A DNA stretch of 64,000 nucleotides from Frigoribacterium sp. CG_9.8. Lineage in GTDB: Bacteria; Actinomycetota; Actinomycetes; Actinomycetales; Microbacteriaceae. The notes under the pieces were generated by a model. It ran no database searches, was not told the DNA's origin, and worked only from the letters and a program-made list of their open reading frames with translations. The position numbers were made by a program, and so were the translations under genes. The stretch's first letter is position 1. The number at the start of each line of letters is the position of its first letter. This document shows, one piece after another, positions 34,827 through 43,953 of the stretch. The stretch covers positions 434,001-498,000 of the forward strand of contig NZ_JADOVH010000001.1 in NCBI RefSeq assembly GCF_015751965.1, in the 5' to 3' direction.

Positions 34827-36188
34827 TCATTCGGCCAACGGAACCCGAGCTTTCAGCCGTGCCACCAGGTCGTGTTCGTCGTCATTCACGAGTGTGTAGT
34901 CCCGCACAACCACCTGCCCGGCCACAACCACGTGCCTCGGACGCCGACCGGGATTCGCCCAGAGTAGGCCGGCCACCGGGTCGGCGACGCCGGCGTCCGC
35001 GATGCCCGAAACGTCCCACACACAAAGATCCGCAGCGGATCCGGCACGGAGATTGCCCAACTCCGTGCGTCCGAGTCCAGCCGAAGAGCCTGCCATCGCC
35101 ATGCCGAGCACCCCGCGAGCCGAGATCGGCGGCCCGACAAGCGGCGCAACCTGCATCGCGAGCCGGGCATCCGCAAGGAGGTGTCCGGCATCGTTGCTTC
35201 CGCCTCCGCTGGTACCGAGGCCCACCGTGATACCTGCGGCCCTCAGCGCTGCGACCGGGGCGATGCCCCATCCCATCGGCAGGTCGCAGCCCGGCGCGTG
35301 CGTCGCGGTGATTCCGGATGCTGCGAGCCGCCGGATCTCGTCTCCGGTCACATCGCAGAGGTGCGCGAGTGTCACTCCCGGCTGCAGCCATCCCCAGTCC
35401 TCGAGCAGATCGAGCGGACGTCTGCCGTATTTTTCGAGCGCGATCGCAACATCCACCTGCTCATTGGCCTGAGTGCGCCGCTGTAAACCGTACTTCTCGG
35501 CGACCTCGGCGAGCAGTTCGAAGGTTTCCCGGCTGTCGCTGTGCACTCCGGCTGGGCCGACGGCTAGCTGAAGCATGCCGTCTCCTGTGCGTGGCAGCAG
35601 CGCCCGCACGATGGCTTCGGCGGAGGCTGCGGCTTCCTGCGCATCATCCCTCGCCGAGCCGCGCACGAAGACCAGCCTGCCACCAAGCGCTCGTGCGGCA
35701 TCCGCGGTCGCTGTCGCGATGGCGACACTGTCGCTTGCGTTTGTTTGACTGGTGATTTTTTGGCTGCCGCTGTTCTGGCTGCCGCTGTTTTGGTTGGTGC
35801 CGCTGTGGTCGGCGCTTGGCCAGGTGAGATGGTGGTCGGCGACGGTCGTGACCCCGCAGAGCAGTCCTTCCGCCACACCGACGGATGCTGCGGCATAGGC
35901 CAGCCCGGCGTCCACTCCCGCACGGGCGTATGCCGCTGCCATCGTGGGCAACCAGTCCCGCATGGCGACACCGCGGGTGCCGGGCAGGGTGCGGAAGGCA
36001 GACTGCAGCAGGTGGTGGTGGGCGTTGACGAGCCCGGGCGTGACGACGCATCCGCTCGCGTCCAGGATTTCGCCTGGCTCCGTGTGCGTGCGTCCGGTGG
36101 AGACCACGCCATCCCGCAGTTCGAGGTCGCCGTCGCGTTCAGTGCTCTCGTCGATGAGGATTCGGATCGCGCGGGTGATTGTCAGCAT
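34827..36188 (-). CDS. 8-oxoguanine-deaminase-like amidohydrolase with altered metal site
   Basis: A 453-aa protein of the TrzN/8-oxoguanine deaminase family. The first metal motif is intact (NAHHHLLQS, His57 and His59), and a later His276 (TLAHLCDVT) is kept. The strand-5 HTH motif of relatives is RTQ here (238-240), and the strand-8 catalytic Asp (GVDGS in relatives) is Ser327 in GLGTSGGGSND. It should therefore not bind zinc in the usual way. A repeat-rich SGSQ linker lies at residues 128-150. The ATG at 36188 starts the fold. It may be non-catalytic, or act differently. Confidence 0.8.
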   Translation of the reverse strand: MLTITRAIRILIDESTERDGDLELRDGVVSTGRTHTEPGEILDASGCVVTPGLVNAHHHLLQSAFRTLPGTRGVAMRDWLPTMAAAYARAGVDAGLAYAAASVGVAEGLLCGVTTVADHHLTWPSADHSGTNQNSGSQNSGSQKITSQTNASDSVAIATATADAARALGGRLVFVRGSARDDAQEAAASAEAIVRALLPRTGDGMLQLAVGPAGVHSDSRETFELLAEVAEKYGLQRRTQANEQVDVAIALEKYGRRPLDLLEDWGWLQPGVTLAHLCDVTGDEIRRLAASGITATHAPGCDLPMGWGIAPVAALRAAGITVGLGTSGGGSNDAGHLLADARLAMQVAPLVGPPISARGVLGMAMAGSSAGLGRTELGNLRAGSAADLCVWDVSGIADAGVADPVAGLLWANPGRRPRHVVVAGQVVVRDYTLVNDDEHDLVARLKARVPLAE

Positions 36189-36374
36189 GGTGTTTTCTAG
36201 CACTCGCGTGTGTGCAGTGCATGACACCGCACCCTTCCTCGCGCGCCCAGCTCCTCTTCGCCTCTTCTTCTCGTGAGTCTTGTGTAGGCAAATGGCCTGC
36301 AGCAGGCAGTGGGCGGCCGGCAGCCGGCAGCCTGCAGTAGGCGATCCCCCATGCGACTATGCGATCCTGACAGC

Positions 36375-37421
36375 ATGTTTGAGATCGGAGATCGCCTGCT
36401 TGCCGCAGTCACTGCGGGTAAGCGCCTTGCCGTTGCCACCGCGGTTGTCATCGATGGCAGCGCGCCGCGCACGGTTGGCACCTCGATGGCGTTCGACGGA
36501 ACGACCGTGATCGGCAGCATTGCCGGCGGCTGTGTCGAGGGCGCGGTGATCGAAACCTGCGAATTGGTTCTCGCCGACGGCATCCCGCGCACCGTCGAAT
36601 ACGGGGTGAGCGATGAGTCGGCTTTCTCGGTCGGGCTCACCTGCGGCGGACAGTTGCGCATCCACGTGCAGTTGCTTGACGATGAGCTGATCGGGGCGCT
36701 TCGGGGACAGCGCAGCCTCGAAGTGTGCGCGGGCTTCATTGAACATCCACCGGTCGACCGACACCTGATAGTTTTCGGCGCAATGGAGTTTTCTGCTGCG
36801 CTGTCCGCTGCAGCGCAGGTGCTCGGTTACCGGGTGACGCTGTGCGACCCGCGCGCACTCTTTGCGACACCCGAGCGATTTCCGGGAGCTGAAATAATCG
36901 TCGCCTGGCCCACCGTGTGGTTCGAGACGGCGAGGGTCAACGAACGCACGGTGATCTGTGTGCTCAGCCACGATGCCCGGTTCGATGCCGAACTCATTGC
37001 CCTCGCACTCGGTTCGCCGGCCGCATTCGTCGGTGCGATGGGATCGCGCCGCACGCATGACCGCCGAATCGCCTCGCTGCGCGAGAGAGGCGTCAGCGAG
37101 GAAGCGATCGTGCGTCTGCGCTCGCCGATTGGCCTCGACCTCGGCGCTAGCTCGGTCGAGGAGACCGCCATCGCGATCCTCGCAGAGGTGATTGCGGCGC
37201 GGTCCGAGGCATCCGCACGACCTCTCTCGGTGACTTCCGGAGCCATCCACCCGGCGCCTGTTCTGGCTGCTGTAGCCACAGATGCTGTCTCGGCTGCCGC
37301 CTCAATTGCTGCCACTGCTGCCACTGCTGCCACTGCGGCCGCCAGAGCGGCCGCTACAGATGTCGCTACAGTTCCTGCCACAGCACCCGTCTCGACGGCT
37401 GGGAGCGTGCTCGTCGAATAG
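36375..37421 (+). CDS. xdhC: XdhC/CoxI-family Mo-enzyme maturation protein
   Basis: A 348-aa protein. The N-terminal XdhC/CoxI domain holds VDG-type sequence SAPRTVGTSMAFDG and GSIAGGCVEGAVIE with the conserved Cys. The C-terminal Rossmann-like domain holds LIVFGAMEFSAAL and FVGAMGSRRTHDRRI. XdhC binds and sulfurates the Mo cofactor and delivers it to xanthine dehydrogenase, which lies convergent just downstream. The last 45 residues are an Ala/Thr-rich tail with a 9-bp repeat. In the Rossmann motif the usual GxGH is GAM, as in some paralogues. Confidence 0.88.
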   Translation: MFEIGDRLLAAVTAGKRLAVATAVVIDGSAPRTVGTSMAFDGTTVIGSIAGGCVEGAVIETCELVLADGIPRTVEYGVSDESAFSVGLTCGGQLRIHVQLLDDELIGALRGQRSLEVCAGFIEHPPVDRHLIVFGAMEFSAALSAAAQVLGYRVTLCDPRALFATPERFPGAEIIVAWPTVWFETARVNERTVICVLSHDARFDAELIALALGSPAAFVGAMGSRRTHDRRIASLRERGVSEEAIVRLRSPIGLDLGASSVEETAIAILAEVIAARSEASARPLSVTSGAIHPAPVLAAVATDAVSAAASIAATAATAATAAARAAATDVATVPATAPVSTAGSVLVE

Positions 37422-37422
37422 T

Positions 37423-37689
37423 GCGGGCCAGACTGGGTGACTCGGGCCAGACCGGGTGGCGCGGGCCAGACCGGCCCGATCAGTCGGATCCGCCATGCGG
37501 CCGTCGAGCGCACACCCGTTCACAAATCGACTCGGTAGTTGTTGCGACCTGGCGTCGGGAAATATCGCAACGATTACCAAGTCGATTGTTGGGGGGACTG
37601 CCTTCGATGGGGAGCCAGGTGTGGGGTAACCGCGCTTGACGGGGAGCCAGGTGCGGGGGCTCGGTTCGATGGGGAGCCAGGTGTGGGCG
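37423..37689 (+). repeat. Two intergenic tandem-repeat groups after xdhC
   Basis: Three copies of a CGGGCCAGAC-GGGTG unit occupy 37423-37475. Three copies of GGGGAGCCAGGTG, spaced about 35 bases apart, occupy 37605-37689. The 37476-37604 stretch between them contains two TTG-rich segments and no gene. The array fills the spacer between the convergent xdhC and xanthine dehydrogenase genes. Confidence 0.7.
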
Positions 37690-37704
37690 GGCCCGAAGCG
37701 GGCC
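37690..37704. terminator. Hairpin between convergent xdhC and xanthine dehydrogenase
   Basis: GGCCCG-AAG-CGGGCC is a 6-bp GC stem with a 3-base loop lying 9 bases past the xanthine dehydrogenase stop. It may serve both directions. No T-run follows on either side. Confidence 0.4.
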
Positions 37705-37713
37705 GACCCCGGC

Positions 37714-40620
37714 CTACTCCGCCGCGCCAGAGGCCTCGCCAGAGGCCGCATCAACGGTGGCATGCGACGCCAGGCGCCACAGACGCTCGCGGGACATCGG
37801 GAGTTCGTGGGGGCGGATGCCGAGAGCATCCCGGATCGCATTGGCAAGGGCCGGCGCCACCGGGTTGTACGGCGCCTCGCTCATCGACTTCGCTCCGAGC
37901 GGACCGAGGGCATCGAAGGTCTCGGCGAAAAACACCTCGGTCTGCGGGATGTCCGCAAACCGCGGCACGTGGTAGTTGCGGAACGCGGTGGTGGTGACGC
38001 GCCCCGCGCCATCGAGGCGCATCTCCTCGTAGAGCGCGGTGCCGATCGCCTGGGCCGTGGCCCCCTCGATTTGCCCACGCAGCTGCTCGGGGTTGAGCAC
38101 GGTTCCGGCATCGGCCGCCTGCACGGACTGCAGGATTCGCACCTCGCCGGTGGCGGGATTCACGGCCACGCGGAAGCCATGCACGTTGAACGCCACGGTG
38201 CGGGGTGTGCCGTCGTGCCGTCCGGAAGCTGTGAGAGGCCCCGCCGCCAGCAGCTCTTCCGCCGGGAAATGACGGTCGCCGATACGCACGCCGCCACCCT
38301 CTACGAGCTCGTCGGAAACCAAGTCGATACGCACGCCGCCACCCTCTACGAGCTCGTCGGAAACCAAGTCGATAGGCACGCCGCCGCCCTCGTCGGGAAC
38401 CAAGCCGGCGGACACACCACCATCCTCACCGGAAACCAAGCCGGCCGGTGCGCTTCCGCGCCCCCCAGAATCAGCCCCCGGGGAATATGCCCGCTCGAGC
38501 ATGAGTGCACGCAACTTTTCGGCCGCGGCGAGCAGGGCTTTACCGGCGACGACGACACCCGCGGATCCGAACGCTCCGGTGTCGTACTTCACCACGTCGG
38601 TGTCGGACTGGCGGATACGCACGCGGTCGACGGTCGTTCCGAGAGCGGATGCCACCAGCTGGGTATGCACTGTCGTGGTGCCGTTGCCGAATTCGACGGT
38701 GCCAACGCCGATCTCGAAGTCTCCGGACGCCAGCAGGGTGACCGTGGCATCTGCATAGTGTCCACGGGGTGGAAGGGACGCGATCATGGCGAGTGCCATA
38801 CCGGTGCCGAAACGCCACTCGGGGTCGGGCGCAGGCGAAACGTCAGACGAACCAGCAGACGGAAAGCCAGCCAGCGCATCCTGCACGAGGTCGAGGCACT
38901 GATCCAGCCCATACGAGCCGTAGAGCAGGTCCGTTTCGGCGTGCGGCTCTACAACCACCATGTCGTCCCCCGGCACGACGACGTTGCGCCGGCGCAGCTC
39001 GAACGGATCCATTCCGAGGGTGCGCGCGAGCTCATCCATTGCCGACTCGATCGCGAAGATCACCTGCCCGAGGCCGTAGCCCCGGAATGCACCCGATGGC
39101 AGGTTGTTTGTGTAGACCGACTCGGCATCCACCCGCTTGTTCGCGCAGCGGTAGACGCTGATCGATTCGTGGATGCTGTGGAACATGACGCCGATACCGT
39201 GGTTGCCGTAGGCGCCCGTGTCCACGAGCTCATCGATCGCCATGGCGGTGAGGGTGCCGTCGGCGGTCGCTGCGAGAGTGACGGACACGCGGATCGGATG
39301 CCGCGGCGAGGCCAGGGTGAACTCATCCTCCCGGGTGAACTCGTACTGCACGGGTCGCCCGGTGCGCAGCACGGCGAGGGTCACGAGGTCTTCGGTGAAG
39401 AGCTCCTGCTTGCCACCGAAACCGCCGCCGACCCGTGCGGTGAAGACGCGCAGTCGCTCGGGTTCGAGGTCGAAGATGTGGCAGAGTTCATCCCGCACCA
39501 GATAGGGCACCTGGGATGAGGTGCGCAGCACCAGTCGCCCGTCGGAGTCGAGCCAGCCACGGGTTGCGTGGGTTTCGAGGGCCGCATGGTTCACTCGCTG
39601 GGTCTGCCAGGTGCCGGTGGCCACGGCATCCGCTGCCGCGATCGCAGCATCCACATCACCCATCTCGCCGTGCATCTCGGCAAGCACGTTGCGCTCGGGG
39701 GCGGTCACTCGCTGATCGGAACCCTTGTCGGCATGCAGCAGCGGTGCGCCCGGCTGGCGCGCCAGGTGCGGGTCGAAGACACCGGGCAGCACCTCGTACT
39801 CCACCTCGATGAGCGCGAGCGCGCGTTGGGCAATCGCCACCGAGTCGGCCACAATCGCGGCGACCCGCTGGCCGATAAAGCGCAGCACCGGATCGAGCAC
39901 GAGCGTGTCATCCGGATCGTCCGTGCGCATCTCGTGTCGTCCGGTCGAGAACAGTGTCGCGGGGGAGTCCCGGTGGGTGAGCACCGCGTGTACCCCCTCG
40001 ACCGCAAGTGCGCGCGCGGTATCGATGGAGAGGATGCGCGCATGGGCGTGCGGGCTCTTCAGCACCGCGAGATGCAGCAGCCCGGTTGTTCTCACGTCGA
40101 GGGTGAACTCCTCCTCGCCGGTGGTAATTCGCAGGCCGGCAGGCGCCCGAACCGACCGCCCGGCGGCCGCACCGGACGCCGGCGTCTGGGTGTTCGAGGT
40201 GCCGCAGATGGCATCCTTTATCGACCGGTAGCCGGTGCAGCGGCAGATATTGCTCTTCAGCAATCTCGGCAGGTCGTCCAGGTCCTCCTCAGTGAAGGTC
40301 GACGCCGTCACGATCATGCCTGCGGTGCAGAATCCGCACTGGAAACCGGCCGCATCCACAAAGGACTTCTGAAGCGGATGCGGATGCTCCGGGCTGCCGA
40401 GCCCCGAAACGGTGGTGATCTCCACACCCTCGAGTCGATGCGCGGGCAGGATGCAGGAGTGGATCGGTTCGCCGTCGAGCAACACCGTGCAGGAACCGCA
40501 GTCGCCGCTGTCGCAGCCCTTTTTCACGTCGAATTGACCAAGATCGCGCAGGACCGTGCGCAGCACTTGGCCCGCGGCCGGTGTCGCTTCGACGGACTCG
40601 CCATTTACCGAGAATTTCAT
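37714..40620 (-). CDS. Xanthine dehydrogenase, fused 2Fe-2S and Mo-binding subunit
   Basis: A 968-aa fusion. Residues 1-140 form a two-cluster ferredoxin-like subunit: Cys36, 41, 44 and 56 bind the plant-type cluster, and Cys95, 98, 126 and 128 the second. Residues about 150-950 form the Mo-binding subunit, with GGGFGGK, SGAFRGYG, and the catalytic Glu in GAKSMSEAPYNP. It should hydroxylate xanthine, hypoxanthine or a similar heterocycle, with FAD on a separate protein. A 70-residue Gly/Asp/Glu insert near residues 700-770 includes a 45-bp DNA repeat. The substrate is inferred from guaD and xdhC nearby. Confidence 0.88.
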   Translation of the reverse strand: MKFSVNGESVEATPAAGQVLRTVLRDLGQFDVKKGCDSGDCGSCTVLLDGEPIHSCILPAHRLEGVEITTVSGLGSPEHPHPLQKSFVDAAGFQCGFCTAGMIVTASTFTEEDLDDLPRLLKSNICRCTGYRSIKDAICGTSNTQTPASGAAAGRSVRAPAGLRITTGEEEFTLDVRTTGLLHLAVLKSPHAHARILSIDTARALAVEGVHAVLTHRDSPATLFSTGRHEMRTDDPDDTLVLDPVLRFIGQRVAAIVADSVAIAQRALALIEVEYEVLPGVFDPHLARQPGAPLLHADKGSDQRVTAPERNVLAEMHGEMGDVDAAIAAADAVATGTWQTQRVNHAALETHATRGWLDSDGRLVLRTSSQVPYLVRDELCHIFDLEPERLRVFTARVGGGFGGKQELFTEDLVTLAVLRTGRPVQYEFTREDEFTLASPRHPIRVSVTLAATADGTLTAMAIDELVDTGAYGNHGIGVMFHSIHESISVYRCANKRVDAESVYTNNLPSGAFRGYGLGQVIFAIESAMDELARTLGMDPFELRRRNVVVPGDDMVVVEPHAETDLLYGSYGLDQCLDLVQDALAGFPSAGSSDVSPAPDPEWRFGTGMALAMIASLPPRGHYADATVTLLASGDFEIGVGTVEFGNGTTTVHTQLVASALGTTVDRVRIRQSDTDVVKYDTGAFGSAGVVVAGKALLAAAEKLRALMLERAYSPGADSGGRGSAPAGLVSGEDGGVSAGLVPDEGGGVPIDLVSDELVEGGGVRIDLVSDELVEGGGVRIGDRHFPAEELLAAGPLTASGRHDGTPRTVAFNVHGFRVAVNPATGEVRILQSVQAADAGTVLNPEQLRGQIEGATAQAIGTALYEEMRLDGAGRVTTTAFRNYHVPRFADIPQTEVFFAETFDALGPLGAKSMSEAPYNPVAPALANAIRDALGIRPHELPMSRERLWRLASHATVDAASGEASGAAE
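38281..38370 (-). repeat. 45-bp in-frame tandem duplication in xanthine dehydrogenase
   Basis: Two identical 45-bp units lie at 38281-38325 and 38326-38370. They encode 15-residue blocks containing DLVSDELVEGGGVRI. Shorter, diverged copies continue to about 38450. The perfect identity suggests a very recent duplication. Confidence 0.85.
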
Positions 40621-41459
40621 GCCAGCTCCAGCCGCAACTGCTCTGCAAATCGCACGCTCATCGCACGCCTCCAGTCGGAGGACCCGTGGGCGTCGTCGTA
40701 CCAGCAGTCGATCGCCAGCACGCGTTCCTGCAGCTCCGGTGCCGAGGGCATGCCGTCGAATCGCAGCTGCACGGGATGCGACGTGCCCCCGGTCACGGTG
40801 AAGACTGTCTCACCGGTCGGTGCCACTCGAGCGATCACGAGCGTGCCCGTGCGGCCCAGATCATTCAGGGCGATGCGGCGGAATCCGGTACGGGAATCGA
40901 GGGAGGCGAACGGGATCACGATCTCGCGCAGCACCTCGCGGGGCTCGAGCGCAGTGCGCATCACACCGGTGACGAGGTCGGCAACGGGCATCCGTCGCTC
41001 TCCGCCCGATGGCATCCAGATCACCGCTTCGGCGTCGAGGGATGCGGCGAGCGAGATCATTGGACCGGCGGGCAGCGCCAGAGCGATATTGCCGCCGACG
41101 GTTGCGATATTCCAGATCTTGTACGAGGCGAGGAACGAGTTCGCGCAGTGCCAGAACAGGGCGTATGGATCGGTGTGTGACTCGTATCCACTGCCCGCGC
41201 GAACCGGGTCGGTGCGCAGCGCCGGTGGAGTGAGCCGGGAGAGTTCGGCGACGGTGCAGGTCGCGGCGATCACGAGAGCGGAGGCCGTGCGTGTTACCGG
41301 CGCCCAACCGAGCCGGGTGATGTCTACGAGGCCAGTGAGTCCGGTCTCCGGTACGGAGAAGAGCCAGGTGCCGCCGGCCAGAATTTTTTCGCTTGACCCG
41401 ATCACGATTTCCGATCGGGCGGAGGGCACGCGAATCTCCTGCACATCGATAAGGTCCAT
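40617..41459 (-). CDS. Xanthine dehydrogenase FAD-binding subunit
   Basis: A 280-aa flavoprotein of the CoxM/XdhB type. The FAD motifs are LAGGTWLF near the N-terminus and NIATVGGNIALALPAG in the middle, followed by a CO-dehydrogenase-like C-terminal domain. It should pass electrons from the 2Fe-2S clusters to NAD. The stop overlaps the start of the fused subunit gene by 4 bases. The ATG at 41459 begins the domain; the upstream frame is antisense to mtlD. It is divergent from mtlD across 81 bases. Confidence 0.88.
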   Translation of the reverse strand: MDLIDVQEIRVPSARSEIVIGSSEKILAGGTWLFSVPETGLTGLVDITRLGWAPVTRTASALVIAATCTVAELSRLTPPALRTDPVRAGSGYESHTDPYALFWHCANSFLASYKIWNIATVGGNIALALPAGPMISLAASLDAEAVIWMPSGGERRMPVADLVTGVMRTALEPREVLREIVIPFASLDSRTGFRRIALNDLGRTGTLVIARVAPTGETVFTVTGGTSHPVQLRFDGMPSAPELQERVLAIDCWYDDAHGSSDWRRAMSVRFAEQLRLELA

Positions 41460-41540
41460 TGTCTGACCAGTAAACAGCACGAATGTGACAAATCTATGAC
41501 AGCGCCAACGCCGGATGACGCGCCGGTAGAATTGGCGGCC

Positions 41541-42689
41541 ATGAGCAACAAGACCGCTGTGCATTTCGGCGCCGGCAACATCGGCCGCGGTTTTGTCGCC
41601 CAGTTTTTGCACGTGAGCGGCTACCAGGTGATCTTCGCCGACGTCAACGACGACATGATCGCAGAGCTACAGGCCGCCGACAGTTATCACGTGCACGAGG
41701 TTGGCGAGCATTCCACGTCGAGCGTTGTCGACAACTTCCGGGCCCTGAACAGCCGCACCCATGAGGCCGAGGTCGTCGCCGCCATCGCTGCCGCCGATGT
41801 TGTCACTACCGCCGTGGGGGCGCGCATCCTGCAATTCATCGCCCCCATCATCGCCAAGGGTCTTGATGCCCGCACCGCGGGAGCAGCCAAGCTCACGGTC
41901 ATCGCCTGCGAAAACGCTCTTGGCGGCACCGACATCCTCGCGGGGCACGTGCGAAAGCACACGCCCGGTCACAACGCCGTCTTCGCCAACTGTGCGATCG
42001 ACCGCATCGTGCCAGAGCAGCACGGCGGACTGGATGTCACGATCGAATCCTTCTACGAGTGGGTCGTCGACCGCACACCGTTCCACGGCCATGACGGTGC
42101 CGGCCACACTCCCGAGATCCACGGCATCTCCTGGGTGGACGACCTGGCTCCCTTCATCGAACGCAAGCTGTTCACGGTGAACGCCGCTCATGCCGCCGCG
42201 GCTTACCACGGCATCGATCGCGGCTGGGTGTCGATCCGCGAAGCTCTCGCCACCCCCGAACTGCAGTCCGAGGTGCGCGCCGTGCTCGCCGAGACGAAGT
42301 CACTCCTGGTCGCCAAACACGGGTTCGACGCCGATGAACAGCAGGCCTACATCGAGAAGACACTCATCCGCATCTCCAATCCGCATCTGCCCGACACCTG
42401 CGAGCGGGTCGGTCGCAATCCGATGCGCAAGCTCGGTCGCAACGAACGCTTCATCGGGCCAGCGGCCGAGCTCGCCGAGCGCGGAATGCCAGCTTGGGAC
42501 CTGCTGAATGCGGTCGGGGCCGCACTGCGCTTCGATGTCGCGGGGGACGAGGAGAGCGTTCAGCTGCAGGAACTGCTTTCGAGTGGCCTGCCCGCTGACA
42601 TACTTGCGGTCGAAATCACCGGAGTCGAGCCGGAACACCCGTTGTTCCCACACCTGGTCGAAGTCATCCAGCTTCGCCTGGATCGCTGA
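41541..42689 (+). CDS. mtlD: Mannitol-1-phosphate 5-dehydrogenase
   Basis: A 382-aa long-chain dehydrogenase that interconverts mannitol 1-phosphate and fructose 6-phosphate with NAD. The N-terminal HFGAGNIGRGFVAQ is the nucleotide-binding motif, and KLFTVNAAHAAAAYHG is the catalytic Lys-Asn-His region. The ATG at 41541 begins the motif. No PTS mannitol genes are nearby, so mannitol phosphate may be made or imported elsewhere. It is divergent from the xanthine dehydrogenase genes and marks the right edge of the accessory block. Confidence 0.93.
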   Translation: MSNKTAVHFGAGNIGRGFVAQFLHVSGYQVIFADVNDDMIAELQAADSYHVHEVGEHSTSSVVDNFRALNSRTHEAEVVAAIAAADVVTTAVGARILQFIAPIIAKGLDARTAGAAKLTVIACENALGGTDILAGHVRKHTPGHNAVFANCAIDRIVPEQHGGLDVTIESFYEWVVDRTPFHGHDGAGHTPEIHGISWVDDLAPFIERKLFTVNAAHAAAAYHGIDRGWVSIREALATPELQSEVRAVLAETKSLLVAKHGFDADEQQAYIEKTLIRISNPHLPDTCERVGRNPMRKLGRNERFIGPAAELAERGMPAWDLLNAVGAALRFDVAGDEESVQLQELLSSGLPADILAVEITGVEPEHPLFPHLVEVIQLRLDR

Positions 42690-42701
42690 GGTCGGCCTCC
42701 C

Positions 42702-43106
42702 GTGGCTGTCGATAATTACGAAGAAGGCCTCAGCTGGGGCGCCGAAAACGACCCGACCCATGTCGAAGCCCCGGTTGCTGAGCAGGCAGCCGATTCGGAT
42801 GAGCCGCACGAACCGGGCACGAGTTCTGCCCTGCTGGTAACCCTCGGTGTGTTCGGAGGAATCTTTCTGCTGTACACCGTCGGCTGGCTCATCGGGATGC
42901 AGCGCAGCACCGTGCCATCCGCGACCCTCTTCTTCGTCTTCATGTACCGTCTCGGCCAGGTTCTCGCGATCGCGGCACCAGCAGCCTGGTTCATTGGCGT
43001 TCTCGTGCTCGCCCGTGAGCGACGTGCCGGAGTGCGCATCATCTGGCTGCTGGTCGGTGTCGTTCTCCTCGCGCCCTGGCCGTTCATTCTCGGATTGGGA
43101 GCCTGA
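42702..43106 (+). CDS. Small membrane protein (3 helices)
   Basis: A 134-aa protein with an acidic 42-residue N-terminus and three hydrophobic segments: LLVTLGVFGGIFLLYTVGWL, VLAIAAPAAWFIGVLVLA, and IIWLLVGVVLLAPWPFILGL. The start is GTG at 42702, 12 bases after mtlD. It overlaps the next membrane-protein gene by one base, so the two likely work together. No function is known to me. Confidence 0.75.
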   Translation: MAVDNYEEGLSWGAENDPTHVEAPVAEQAADSDEPHEPGTSSALLVTLGVFGGIFLLYTVGWLIGMQRSTVPSATLFFVFMYRLGQVLAIAAPAAWFIGVLVLARERRAGVRIIWLLVGVVLLAPWPFILGLGA

Positions 43107-43534
43107 TGACCAACGATGATTCCGCCGACTCTCGCCCCGATGCCGGCACGACGTCAGATACTGGGTCGCCTCTCCCCACGACGGGCAGAGCGGATGTCGA
43201 GCCGCGCCGATTCGCACGCATCGGCTGGCTCAGTCTCACGATCGCCATTCTGTTCGGGCTCTTCTACGCGTACGACCTCTTCGAAGCGATCTCGAACGTG
43301 GTCGGCGTCACCTCGCAGATCACGCTCTACAACGAGGCGCGAGCCGTGGTGAAACTCGACCCCGTGCCCATCCCCTGGGGGTGGCTGGTGATCGATGTTC
43401 TCCTTGCGCCGGTCGTCTTCGCGTTGGCTGTGTTCATCGGACGTAGAAAAGCCGTGCTGCTCAGAGTGCTGCTCTTCGTGGTCGGGCTCACGCTGGTTGC
43501 CGCCGCGACGCTATCGGTCGAGGCCCTCGCCTGA
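43106..43534 (+). CDS. Small membrane protein (3 helices)
   Basis: A 142-aa protein with a 35-residue hydrophilic, Thr/Ser/Asp-rich N-terminus and three hydrophobic segments (LTIAILFGLFYAYDLF, LVIDVLLAPVVFALAVFI, LRVLLFVVGLTLVAAATL). Its ATG overlaps the TGA of the upstream membrane-protein gene. No cofactor or transport motif is seen. Unknown function. Confidence 0.75.
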   Translation: MTNDDSADSRPDAGTTSDTGSPLPTTGRADVEPRRFARIGWLSLTIAILFGLFYAYDLFEAISNVVGVTSQITLYNEARAVVKLDPVPIPWGWLVIDVLLAPVVFALAVFIGRRKAVLLRVLLFVVGLTLVAAATLSVEALA

Positions 43535-43551
43535 CCCGATGCCGTGCGCAA

Positions 43552-43953
43552 CTAGCGCGGCACCGTCACGATCGACACCAGAATCACAGCGATGACCACC
43601 AGCTGGGCGATATAGCGCGGCCAGAACGGAATGGCGGCGGCACCGAACCGCTCCGGATGCTGGGATGCGAAGTGATTCGCCGGAAACACCGCGATAAGAA
43701 AAACCACCAGCATGATGCCAGCGAGGAACGTGGTCACGGGCACGAGCAGCCCGATGCCGCCGGCGATCTCGCACACACCGGTGAACCGTACAAGAGTCCG
43801 GCCGCTGATCAGGCCGCCGCGCGTGATGTATTCGGGGATCATTGCGGCCATACCCCGCGCGGGCCCCGGCCGGAAGTGGGTGATCCCCACGCCGACGAAC
43901 ATGATGGCCAGCAGGATGCGAAGCACGAGCTGCACGGTTTCGAAGGTGGTCAT
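43552..43953 (-). CDS. DoxX-family membrane protein
   Basis: A 133-aa four-helix membrane protein. The N-terminal LRILLAIMFVGVGITHFRPG and the G-GGIGLLVP segment fit the DoxX/SURF4 family; members' roles are mostly unknown, sometimes linked to redox or thiol balance. The ATG at 43953 gives the family start. It is convergent with the preceding membrane-protein pair and divergent from serA. Confidence 0.8.
   Translation of the reverse strand: MTTFETVQLVLRILLAIMFVGVGITHFRPGPARGMAAMIPEYITRGGLISGRTLVRFTGVCEIAGGIGLLVPVTTFLAGIMLVVFLIAVFPANHFASQHPERFGAAAIPFWPRYIAQLVVIAVILVSIVTVPR

Noticed and set aside
37636-39519. Long plus-strand ORF (627 codons) across xanthine dehydrogenase
   Set aside because: It is antisense to a gene with all catalytic motifs and has shadow-type composition (Arg-, Gly- and His-rich).
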